Assembly: GCA_910586275.1 (NCBI GenBank)
Contig: CAJUIM010000125.1
Coordinates: forward strand, 1 to 10,830
Reading direction: 5' to 3'
Source: an uncultured Lachnospiraceae bacterium
GTDB lineage: Bacteria; Bacillota; Clostridia; Lachnospirales; Lachnospiraceae
DNA: 10,830 nucleotides
Shown piece by piece: positions 1 to 6,322 of this stretch. The position numbers and the translations under genes are program-made. The notes beneath the pieces are model-generated. The model saw only the letters and a program-made list of their open reading frames with translations. It did not search any database and was not told where the DNA came from. Every line of letters begins with the position of its first letter. The first letter of the stretch is position 1.

Positions 1-9
1 CCCTCCCGT

Positions 10-49
10 GCGTCCGCCTCTCAACACAACATTCAGGCTGAACTGTTAC
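10..49. repeat. Left arm of a 40-bp inverted repeat
   Basis: Positions 22-49 are the exact reverse complement of 10746-10773 (28 of 28 bases). Extending outward to 10-49 versus 10746-10785 gives 40 bases with two mismatches. The core TTCAGGCTGAA (32-42) is itself an 11-base palindrome around one central base. The arm ends about 30 bases before the -35 box of the first gene and lies in non-coding DNA. The match is far too long for chance, so this is probably one member of a dispersed intergenic repeat family. No transposase or other mobility gene is next to it. Confidence 0.85.
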
Positions 50-78
50 GGCAAAATAAAAAGAATCTGTCAGATTTA

Positions 79-107
79 TTGACACATCGTAAGTTATTGA
101 CTATAAT
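79..107 (+). promoter_or_regulatory. Consensus sigma-A promoter of the lipoprotein gene
   Basis: The -35 box TTGACA (79-84) and the -10 box TATAAT (102-107) both match the vegetative sigma-70/sigma-A consensus at 6 of 6 positions, with the ideal 17-base spacer. Transcription would start near 114, giving a leader of about 46 bases before the ATG at 160. Such a promoter is expected to be strong unless repressed. Confidence 0.85.
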
Positions 108-113
108 ATAGTC
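99..113. promoter_or_regulatory. 15-bp palindrome over the -10 box (possible operator)
   Basis: GACTATA (99-105), a central A (106) and TATAGTC (107-113) form a perfect 15-base palindrome. It covers the whole -10 box and reaches the presumed transcription start. A dimeric repressor bound here would block RNA polymerase, which fits an otherwise unregulated consensus promoter. TATA-type boxes are partly self-complementary, so some of the symmetry could be coincidental. The GAC/GTC ends are the part the -10 box does not explain. Confidence 0.4.
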
Positions 114-159
114 TGTTTATACATATTAACAACAAGGGAAGAAAAGAGGTAGCCAGATA

Positions 160-1311
160 ATGAAGAAACTAACAGCATTGTGCATAATTGCAGCCATCGG
201 CCTTCAGCTGGCCGGATGCGGCGAGGACAAGAATGCATGGATTGAAGAGGGAAAAGGAAAAATAGGAGCCACTTTGGATTGTGGTCAGTTTGTTGTGGAC
301 GGAACAGTTCATACGTTCCCTTCCAGCATATCCGAATGGACGAATAACGGATGGCATATTTCAAACAACTATGATAACAAAGATACTTTCGAATTGGAAG
401 CCGATATCATATCCAATCAGTTTGAACTGTTCAGTGACGAGACGGAAGACGAATTTGTACGCATGTATGCCATCAATCTTGGGACGGAGCCGGCAAAGAT
501 TGTAGACTGCACGGTGAACGAAGTGAAGATTCAGGTGGCGGATAATGACGGCTATGCAAAGGTAGTGCTGCCGGGCGGAATTACCTGTAAGAGTACGAAA
601 GAAGACGTAATAGCTGCCTATGGAGAACCTTTGAGCACGGAGGACGATACGCTGCTTTACACTTATGAGAGCCAGGATGGCTTGGAAATAGAAGTGGAAA
701 TCAGGGCTTTGGTTAATAATGTGGATGAAGTATGCTATACCATATCCGATAAGAACTGGGGATATGTGGGCAATGCGGAAGACTGCAAGGGATTTATAAA
801 CGATGCTTTGAAAACAAGCTTCTACTGTGACTATGCAACTTATGTAGAAAACAAATTCGATACGGAAGAGAATGCACAGGCATTATATGACGCAGAGGTT
901 GAATATTATGCGCAGGGGCTTATGTATTATCTGGCCGTTGATTATGAGAACGTTGACGAAGGAATCGCGCAAGGCTTTTCTGACGTTGCAAAACAGGTTC
1001 TTGCAAAATTCAAATGGGATGATCCTGTCGTAGATTTGGAAGAAGGCTCTACTTACGGAAGCTTTGAACTGACCATGTACCCTACGGATTTTCTGGATAT
1101 TATTCTGGAAGATGCACAGGCCGTGGCAGACAGCGGGGTGGACGGCGATGAATATGCTCAGGGCATGCTGGATGTAGTCAGCCAGAAGGTGAGCGAAATC
1201 TCATACAAAGATCCCGTAACTATGACATACGATATCGATTTGGACAACGGTGTCGTTTCTAATGAGGATTGGGACGAAATAGATGATATTCTGATGGATT
1301 ATGCGGAATGA
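160..1311 (+). CDS. Secreted lipoprotein of unknown function
   Basis: This encodes 383 residues with a classic lipoprotein signal: two lysines, a hydrophobic stretch (residues 4-18) and a lipobox LAGC ending at Cys20. The mature protein is therefore predicted to be lipid-anchored on the outer face of the cytoplasmic membrane. The rest is strongly acidic, with no transmembrane helix after residue 20. Residues 143-169 (TCKSTKEDVIAAYGEP, then a Tyr-rich strand) resemble the short repeat-like fold common in clostridial lipoproteins, where a Thr/Lys/Asp helix precedes YGEP. The C-terminal part has two similar segments near 270-293 and 333-356, each starting AQG and containing DPV. The start at 160 follows GAGGT (146-150) at good spacing, downstream of a consensus promoter. 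It is monocistronic, with a terminator 117 bases after the stop. I do not recognise a named family, and a substrate-binding or envelope role would be speculation. Confidence 0.85.
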   Translation: MKKLTALCIIAAIGLQLAGCGEDKNAWIEEGKGKIGATLDCGQFVVDGTVHTFPSSISEWTNNGWHISNNYDNKDTFELEADIISNQFELFSDETEDEFVRMYAINLGTEPAKIVDCTVNEVKIQVADNDGYAKVVLPGGITCKSTKEDVIAAYGEPLSTEDDTLLYTYESQDGLEIEVEIRALVNNVDEVCYTISDKNWGYVGNAEDCKGFINDALKTSFYCDYATYVENKFDTEENAQALYDAEVEYYAQGLMYYLAVDYENVDEGIAQGFSDVAKQVLAKFKWDDPVVDLEEGSTYGSFELTMYPTDFLDIILEDAQAVADSGVDGDEYAQGMLDVVSQKVSEISYKDPVTMTYDIDLDNGVVSNEDWDEIDDILMDYAE

Positions 1312-1427
1312 CATACTCCGAAATTTATTCCTGTGGGCGATGGGTTAAATGCCGTGCTTAACATCAATCTTTGGTTGGTCTAGGCAGCTTGGCGAATGCC
1401 GCGGAAGTGGGACATACCGTCATTGAA
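1312..1427 (+). other. Non-coding stretch before terminator, possible 3' UTR or small RNA
   Basis: This 116-base segment separates the lipoprotein stop codon from a strong terminator. No credible start with a ribosome binding site is seen. It can form local hairpins: GTTAA (1345-1349) pairs with TTAAC (1358-1362) around a 8-base loop, flanked by GAT/ATC, and GGC/GCC closes a GAAT loop near 1391-1400. The simplest reading is the lipoprotein mRNA 3' UTR. A small RNA released from it is possible, but I cannot match it to a known RNA family. Confidence 0.35.
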
Positions 1428-1462
1428 CGCCTGACTTGGCAATTGCCAAGTCAGGCGTTTTT
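1428..1462 (+). terminator. Strong intrinsic terminator after the lipoprotein gene
   Basis: A perfect 13-bp stem (1428-1440 with 1445-1457) closes an AATT tetraloop and is followed directly by five T residues (1458-1462). This is a textbook Rho-independent terminator for + strand transcription. The other strand lacks a T-run after the hairpin, so it should act in one direction only. It isolates the lipoprotein transcript from the downstream membrane protein gene and shows that the open frame running across it is not translated as one protein. Confidence 0.92.
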
Positions 1463-1579
1463 ACTGTTGTCAGTCCGTAACTGTCCGGCCTTTCTTTCCC
1501 CCATATTCAACATCCTGCATAGGCAAATTTTCCGTTACCTGAACGGCACACTCGTCTCCCAATTAAAATTTGATTTCCA

Positions 1580-1610
1580 TGGACATTTATGGAGGGCAGA
1601 GGAATATAAA
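1580..1610 (+). promoter_or_regulatory. Weak promoter candidate for the TIGR04086 gene
   Basis: TGGACA (1580-1585, 5 of 6 to the -35 consensus) and TATAAA (1605-1610, 5 of 6 to the -10 consensus) are separated by 19 bases, which is longer than ideal. TATAAA is repeated in tandem at 1611-1616. A promoter is needed here because a strong terminator lies upstream at 1428-1462. The remaining bases from 1463 to 1579 hold nothing I recognise. Confidence 0.35.
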
Positions 1611-1646
1611 TATAAATATGAAAATACCGAAAAGGAGCGGGTAGAT

Positions 1647-2069
1647 ATGGAAAAAATGGGGAGGATGGAATCAGGGAGACAGAAAGGCAATGCCGGGGAA
1701 AAGAGCATGGGGAGCGGTGAGGAAGTGATATTTATGCTGAAGTGCCTGCTCATATCCTATGTGCTGACAGCAGGCCTGCTGCTTTTGCTGGCGCTTATGC
1801 TGTATCGTTTTGGGCTGAAAGAGAATATTGTGAATATCTGTATTATCGGCATTTACATTACCGTGACATTTCTGGCAGGAATGATAGCGGGGAAGCGGGC
1901 GCAGAGCAGAAGGTTTCTATGGGGCCTGCTGATGGGAGTTCTCTACTTCATTGTATTGGCAGGCGTTTCCTTTGCCGTGAACCGGAGCATTCAGGAGGTG
2001 GCAAACAATTTTGTGACCGTGTTTCTGTTATGTGCAGGCAGCGGCATGCTGGGAGGGATGGTAAGCTAA
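1647..2069 (+). CDS. TIGR04086/DUF3792 family four-helix membrane protein
   Basis: A 140-residue integral membrane protein with four hydrophobic helices at about residues 30-53, 60-82, 89-111 and 121-139. Between helices 2 and 3 is a basic loop, GKRAQSRRFLWG, typical of the TIGR04086 (YrzE-like, DUF3792) family of small Firmicutes membrane proteins, whose function is unknown. The ATG at 1647 has AAGGAG (1632-1637) nine bases upstream and gives a polar 29-residue N-terminal extension. A second candidate, the ATG at 1734 (Met30), has GAGGAA (1719-1724) at nine bases and would give 111 residues, closer to the usual family size. The frame stays open upstream to about 1362, but that part crosses a terminator and is not coding. 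The gene is transcribed toward purE, 186 bases downstream, with no terminator visible between them. Confidence 0.82.
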   Translation: MEKMGRMESGRQKGNAGEKSMGSGEEVIFMLKCLLISYVLTAGLLLLLALMLYRFGLKENIVNICIIGIYITVTFLAGMIAGKRAQSRRFLWGLLMGVLYFIVLAGVSFAVNRSIQEVANNFVTVFLLCAGSGMLGGMVS

Positions 2070-2255
2070 AACAATGACTATTTTTGCGATTTTTAATAAA
2101 ATATAGGTTGCGTGAAGAATTATTTTTTAGTAAACTAGAATTATATGAATAAAAGTAAGCAATTCCGTAACAGCGGATAAGAAGGCAGTCTAAGGTACAA
2201 TAATCTGTCCGATTCTTTGCTTGCGGGAATAAAGGAAGGAAAGAGGAGAAAAATT
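2070..2255 (+). promoter_or_regulatory. AT-rich leader and promoter region of purE
   Basis: This 186-base gap should hold the purine-operon promoter. The best -10 matches are TAGAAT (2136-2141) and TACAAT (2196-2201), each 5 of 6 to consensus, but neither has a good -35 box at normal spacing. I could not recognise the purine riboswitch core, the ZTP (pfl) motif or a ykkC-type guanidine/PRPP element, and there is no hairpin with a T-run. The ribosome binding site for purE is AGAGGAG (2242-2248). Confidence 0.35.
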
Positions 2256-2762
2256 ATGGCACAGGTTGGAATTGTGATGGGGAGCGATTCGGATATGCCG
2301 GTTATGGCGAAGGCGGCGGATGTCTTGGAGGAACTGAAGGTATCTTACGAAATGACGATTATCTCGGCGCATAGGGAACCGGATGTGTTTTTTGAGTATG
2401 CAAATAAGGCGGAAGAAAAGGGGTTTAAGGTAATTATCGCAGGGGCCGGCATGGCGGCGCATCTGCCGGGCATGTGTGCGGCTATTTTCCCGATGCCGGT
2501 CATCGGCATCCCGATGCATACTTCTTCTCTGGGAGGGCGGGATTCCTTATATTCTATTGTTCAGATGCCTTCCGGCATCCCGGTGGCGACAGTGGCAATC
2601 AACGGGGGAGCCAATGCGGGAATCCTTGCGGCAAAGATTCTTGCCACTTCCGACGGGGAACTTCTGCAGAGACTGAAGGATTATTCCCAAAGGCTAAAGG
2701 AAAGCGTCCAGGCAAAGGATGCAAAACTGCAGGAGACAGGATACAAGAATTACGGGAAATAA
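2256..2762 (+). CDS. purE: N5-CAIR mutase / AIR carboxylase PurE
   Basis: PurE makes 4-carboxy-5-aminoimidazole ribonucleotide (CAIR), step 6 of de novo purine synthesis, in the cytoplasm as a homo-octamer. Length is 168 residues, normal for the family. Clear hallmarks run in order: GSDSDMP near residue 9, SAHREPD near residue 42 (the conserved His of the active site), AGAGMAAHLPGM (the second conserved His) and SIVQMPSGIPVATVAI. The ATG at 2256 was chosen because AGAGGAG lies seven bases upstream and the protein then begins at the usual first beta strand. An upstream in-frame start at 2217 would add 13 unlikely residues. No purK (N5-CAIR synthetase) is in the window, so either purK is elsewhere or this enzyme carboxylates AIR directly with CO2. 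The sequence alone does not decide. It is first of four clustered purine genes, 56 bases before purM. Confidence 0.96.
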   Translation: MAQVGIVMGSDSDMPVMAKAADVLEELKVSYEMTIISAHREPDVFFEYANKAEEKGFKVIIAGAGMAAHLPGMCAAIFPMPVIGIPMHTSSLGGRDSLYSIVQMPSGIPVATVAINGGANAGILAAKILATSDGELLQRLKDYSQRLKESVQAKDAKLQETGYKNYGK

Positions 2763-2818
2763 AGAGATTCCGGGGCAGGAAAAGCGGTGTTTTACAGGAT
2801 GATTACGGAGGGAAAGCC

Positions 2819-3844
2819 ATGGATTACAAAAAAGCTGGGGTAAATATCGAGGCAGGATATCAGTCAGTGGAATTGATGAAAAAATATGTAAAAGAAACGA
2901 TGCGGCCGGAAGTGTTAGGCGGTTTGGGCGGTTTTTCGGGGGCTTTTTCCCTTGCGGCCATGAAGAATATGGAAAAGCCCACCTTGGTGTCCGGTACGGA
3001 CGGGGTAGGGACAAAGCTGAAACTGGCATTTCTGACAGACAGACATGATACGGTAGGAATTGACTGCGTGGCTATGTGCGTCAACGATATTGCATGTGCG
3101 GGCGGGGAGCCGCTGTTCTTCCTTGATTACATCGCCTGCGGCAAGAATTATCCGGAAAAGATTGCCACTATTGTAAAGGGTGTGTCGGAAGGCTGCCTGC
3201 AGGCCGGCGCGGCATTGATTGGCGGAGAGACGGCAGAGATGCCGGGGTTCTATCCCGAAGACGAATATGATTTGGCAGGATTTGCCGTAGGCATTGTGGA
3301 CGAGAAGGATCTGATCACGGGAGAACGGATAAAGCCCGGCGATGTGCTGGTAGGAATGGCTTCTTCCGGCGTGCACAGCAATGGCTTTTCCTTGGTAAGG
3401 AAGGTATTCGAGATGACGCGGGAGAGCCTGAATACTCATTACGAAGAATTGGGAATGACTTTGGGCGAAGCTTTGCTTGCGCCTACGAAAATTTATGTAA
3501 AGGCTCTGCGGGCGGTGAAAGAAGCAGGCATCACTGTCAAAGGCTGCAGCCATATTACAGGCGGCGGTTTTTATGAAAACATTCCGCGGATGCTGCCGGA
3601 GGGAACGCGTGCCGTCATCCGGAAAGACAGCTATGAAGTTCCTGCTATTTTCCGGCTTCTGCAGGAAAAGGGAGAATTGGAAGAACAAATGATGTATAAT
3701 ACTTATAATATGGGACTTGGCATGGTACTGGCATTGGAGGAAGATCAGGCGCAGGCGGCTATGGAAGCAATCCGCGGAGCCGGAGAGACTCCTTATCTGG
3801 TGGGTACGGTGGAAGCCGGTGAAAAAGGAGTCACTATATGCTGA
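2819..3844 (+). CDS. purM: Phosphoribosylformylglycinamidine cyclo-ligase (AIR synthetase) PurM
   Basis: PurM closes FGAM to 5-aminoimidazole ribonucleotide using ATP, step 5 of IMP synthesis, and supplies the substrate of PurE. It has 341 residues, a typical length. It shows the PurM fold signature: GFSGAF near 38-43, the SGTDGVGTK nucleotide/metal-binding stretch (58-66), CVNDI (87-91), GGETAEMPGFY, GMASSGVHSNGFSLVR and HITGGGF. The ATG at 2819 follows GGAGGG (2807-2812) at six bases. The open frame extends upstream to 2474, but that part overlaps purE out of frame and is not real. Its 3' end overlaps purN by seven bases (ATGCTGA), indicating translational coupling. Confidence 0.97.
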   Translation: MDYKKAGVNIEAGYQSVELMKKYVKETMRPEVLGGLGGFSGAFSLAAMKNMEKPTLVSGTDGVGTKLKLAFLTDRHDTVGIDCVAMCVNDIACAGGEPLFFLDYIACGKNYPEKIATIVKGVSEGCLQAGAALIGGETAEMPGFYPEDEYDLAGFAVGIVDEKDLITGERIKPGDVLVGMASSGVHSNGFSLVRKVFEMTRESLNTHYEELGMTLGEALLAPTKIYVKALRAVKEAGITVKGCSHITGGGFYENIPRMLPEGTRAVIRKDSYEVPAIFRLLQEKGELEEQMMYNTYNMGLGMVLALEEDQAQAAMEAIRGAGETPYLVGTVEAGEKGVTIC

Positions 3845-4512
3845 AAGAGGATGGGGCGGCGACAGGCGGCCGGCTGAAGATATTGGTATGTGTTTCCGGC
3901 GGCGGAACGAATCTGCAGGCAATCATAGACGGGATAAAGAGCAATGCCATAACCAATACGGAAATTATATCCGTCATCAGCAACAATAAGAAGGCGTATG
4001 CCTTGGTAAGGGCTGCAGAAGAGGGGATTCCCGCGTTGTGCATATCACCCAAGGACTATGAGGATAGGGAAGCGTTTAACCGGGCATTTCTGAAAGCCGT
4101 GCAGGCGGCCGGCCCGGACTTGATTGTGCTGGCCGGGTTTCTGGTGGTGCTTCCGGAAGAGATGATTGCCGGATATAGGAATCGGATCATTAATATCCAT
4201 CCGTCGCTGATCCCTTCTTTCTGTGGGAAAGGCTTTTACGGGCTGAAGGTGCATGAAAAGGCTTTGGAACGGGGCGTGAAGGTCACGGGCGCTACCGTGC
4301 ATTTTGTGGATGAGGGGACGGATACCGGCCCGATTATCTTACAGAAAGCGGTAGCAGTGGAAGCCGGGGATACGCCGGAAACGCTGCAGAAACGGGTGAT
4401 GGAGCAGGCGGAATGGGTAATATTGCCGAAAGCGATAGATATGATTGCCAATGGCAGGATTGCCGTGGAAGAGGGCAGATGCATAGAGACGGACAAGGGA
4501 GGTTGCTCATGA
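3838..4512 (+). CDS. purN: Phosphoribosylglycinamide formyltransferase PurN
   Basis: PurN transfers the formyl group of 10-formyltetrahydrofolate to GAR, giving FGAR (step 3). At 224 residues it is slightly longer than the usual ~200, from an 11-residue leader before the first strand (LKILVCVSGGGTNLQ) and a C-terminal tail. Catalytic residues are present: Asn119 and His121 in INIHPSLIPSF, and Asp162 in DEGTDTGPII, matching Asn106, His108 and Asp144 of the E. coli enzyme. The start at 3838 has AAGGAG (3825-3830) seven bases upstream and overlaps the purM stop. The stop codon overlaps the purD start by four bases (ATGA). Confidence 0.96.
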   Translation: MLKEDGAATGGRLKILVCVSGGGTNLQAIIDGIKSNAITNTEIISVISNNKKAYALVRAAEEGIPALCISPKDYEDREAFNRAFLKAVQAAGPDLIVLAGFLVVLPEEMIAGYRNRIINIHPSLIPSFCGKGFYGLKVHEKALERGVKVTGATVHFVDEGTDTGPIILQKAVAVEAGDTPETLQKRVMEQAEWVILPKAIDMIANGRIAVEEGRCIETDKGGCS

Positions 4513-5780
4513 AGATATTGATAGTCGGCAGCGGCGGAAGAGAGCATGCCATAGCAGTAAGCGCGGCAAAGAGCAATAGGGCAGAGAAAATATACTGTGC
4601 GCCCGGCAATGCCGGAATCGGGCAGATTGCCGAGTGCGTGCCTATAGGAGCCATGGAATTTGATAAACTGACGGCCTTTGCCAAAGAAAAGGAAATCGAC
4701 TTGGTGATTGTGGGCATGGATGACCCGTTAGTGGGCGGACTGACAGATGAAATGGAGGCGGCGGGGATCCGCACTTTCGGGCCGAGAAAAAATGCGGCAA
4801 TTTTGGAGGGAAGCAAGGCATTTTCCAAGGATTTGATGAAAAAATATCATATTCCAACGGCTGCCTATGAAAACTTTGAGAATGCACAGGATGCCATGGA
4901 TTATTTGGAAAAGGCGAAGTTTCCCATTGTTTTAAAGGCGGACGGCCTAGCCTTGGGGAAGGGCGTATTGATCTGCCGGGACTTGGAGGAAGCGAAAGCG
5001 GGCGTGAAGTCCATAATGTTGGACAAGCAGTTCGGCACGGCAGGAAATAAGTTGGTGATAGAGGAATTTATGACCGGAAGAGAGGTGTCTGTGCTTTCCT
5101 TTGTAGACGGGAAAACCATTAAGACAATGACTTCCGCACAGGACCATAAACGTGCCATGGACGGGGATCAAGGGCTGAATACGGGCGGAATGGGGACTTT
5201 TTCTCCCAGTCCTTTTTATACGGCAGAAGTGGATGCATTCTGCCGGGAACATATTTATCAGCCTACGGTAGATGCTATGGCGGCGGAAGGCAGGGAGTTT
5301 AAAGGAATTATTTTCTTCGGGCTGATGCTGACGGAAGACGGCCCGAAGGTACTGGAATATAATGCCAGATTCGGTGATCCGGAGGCACAGGTAGTGCTTC
5401 CCAGGATGAAAAACGATATGATTGAAGTGATGGAGGCATGCATTGACGGAAGGCTGGATGAAATTGACCTTCGGTTTGAAGAGAATGCGGCAGTCTGCGT
5501 GGTCTTAGCTTCGGAAGGCTATCCGGTAAGCTATGAGAAGGGTTTTGTGATCCGGGGGCTGGAGAACTTTGAAGGCAGGGAAGGCTATTATTGCTTCCAT
5601 GCGGGAACGAAGCAGACGGAGGAAGGAATTGTAACAAACGGCGGGCGTGTGCTGGGCGTGACAGCAAAAGGGAGTGACTTGAAGGAAGCCCGTGCCAATG
5701 CTTATAAGGCGGCAGAATGGGTGCAATTCGATAATAAATATATGCGGAATGATATCGGAAAAGCGATAGACGAAGCATAA
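4509..5780 (+). CDS. purD: Phosphoribosylamine-glycine ligase (GAR synthetase) PurD
   Basis: PurD joins phosphoribosylamine and glycine using ATP, step 2 of the pathway, and makes the substrate of PurN. The 423 residues span the expected ATP-grasp architecture: N-terminal GSGGREHA (7-14) and PGNAGI (32-37), the linker GPRKNAAILEGSKAFSK (91-107), ATP-grasp ADGLALGKGV (144-153), GGMGTFSPSPF, and the metal-binding LEYNARFGDPEAQVVLPR. The ATG at 4509 has GGGAGG (4497-4502) six bases upstream and shares ATGA with the purN stop. The longer frame from 4413 overlaps purN and is rejected. It is the last recognised purine gene of the cluster. No terminator follows, and the next start is 22 bases on. 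Confidence 0.97.
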   Translation: MKILIVGSGGREHAIAVSAAKSNRAEKIYCAPGNAGIGQIAECVPIGAMEFDKLTAFAKEKEIDLVIVGMDDPLVGGLTDEMEAAGIRTFGPRKNAAILEGSKAFSKDLMKKYHIPTAAYENFENAQDAMDYLEKAKFPIVLKADGLALGKGVLICRDLEEAKAGVKSIMLDKQFGTAGNKLVIEEFMTGREVSVLSFVDGKTIKTMTSAQDHKRAMDGDQGLNTGGMGTFSPSPFYTAEVDAFCREHIYQPTVDAMAAEGREFKGIIFFGLMLTEDGPKVLEYNARFGDPEAQVVLPRMKNDMIEVMEACIDGRLDEIDLRFEENAAVCVVLASEGYPVSYEKGFVIRGLENFEGREGYYCFHAGTKQTEEGIVTNGGRVLGVTAKGSDLKEARANAYKAAEWVQFDNKYMRNDIGKAIDEA

Positions 5781-5802
5781 GAAAGGGATAAGGGGATTCG
5801 GC

Positions 5803-6270
5803 ATGGACGGAAGGGAAAAATTTAAAAGGGATGTATTGGATATTAGCGATTACAATCGGCCGTATGAATGTGAGAACTGCGGAGGGCTGATGGTTTTCAA
5901 GGGCTGCGGGGAATACGAGTGCGAGAATTGCCGGGCGAAGGGATTTGACGATTATGGCAAGGCGCGGAATTATATCGAGAAGAATCCGGGCGCCACATCG
6001 GCGGACATCACGCTGAATACAGGCGTGTCACAGAAAGCGATCCGGCAGATGCTGAAAGAATCGCGGCTGGAAGTGGCACAGGATTCCAGAGTTCTGCTGA
6101 AGTGTGAAATGTGCGGGGCGGACATCAGGACAGGTGTTTTATGCCCTACCTGTGAAGTGGCATATCATAGGAAACTGGAGGAAAAGCAGCGTTCGGCCAA
6201 TCATATGGCTGGCTATGGCAATGATAAGGAAACGGAGAACAAAGGGGAAAAGCGGTTCAGCCGCAAATAG
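5803..6270 (+). CDS. Zinc-knuckle / winged-helix protein, YvyF-like (TIGR03826-type)
   Basis: A 155-residue soluble protein with three visible parts. The N-terminal zinc knuckle has Cys23-x2-Cys26 and Cys40-x2-Cys43, with an extra Cys35 between. A central helix-turn-helix-like segment (about 52-91) reads IEKNPGATSADITLNTGVSQKAIRQMLKESRLEV. A second knuckle has Cys101-x2-Cys104 and Cys114-x2-Cys117. The tail is charged and probably disordered. The order 'Cys pairs, then NPGAT..DI...TGVS...I..ML.E.RLEV' resembles the 'flagellar operon protein' YvyF/TIGR03826 family, which sits near flgM in Bacillus. No flagellar gene is seen here. The ATG at 5803 has an AAGGGG site about eight bases upstream, and the gene lies 22 bases after purD, so it probably shares the purine transcript. 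DNA, RNA or protein binding are all possible, and the function is not known to me. Confidence 0.78.
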   Translation: MDGREKFKRDVLDISDYNRPYECENCGGLMVFKGCGEYECENCRAKGFDDYGKARNYIEKNPGATSADITLNTGVSQKAIRQMLKESRLEVAQDSRVLLKCEMCGADIRTGVLCPTCEVAYHRKLEEKQRSANHMAGYGNDKETENKGEKRFSRK

Positions 6271-6322
6271 GGAAGTTACGTTAAAAGACGGTGATTGGAA
6301 ATGCAACAGAGAGGAAGCGCAG

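Noticed and set aside
1371..1646. N-terminal extension of the TIGR04086 frame from a TTG
   Set aside because: It crosses a strong terminator and lacks a ribosome binding site. Good starts exist at 1647 and 1734.
2070..2255. Purine, ZTP or ykkC-type riboswitch before purE
   Set aside because: I looked for the conserved cores and loops and found none. Absence by eye is not proof.
2915..3922. 335-codon minus-strand frame opposite purM
   Set aside because: purM is certain on the + strand. The antisense frame has no domain features and high codon noise.
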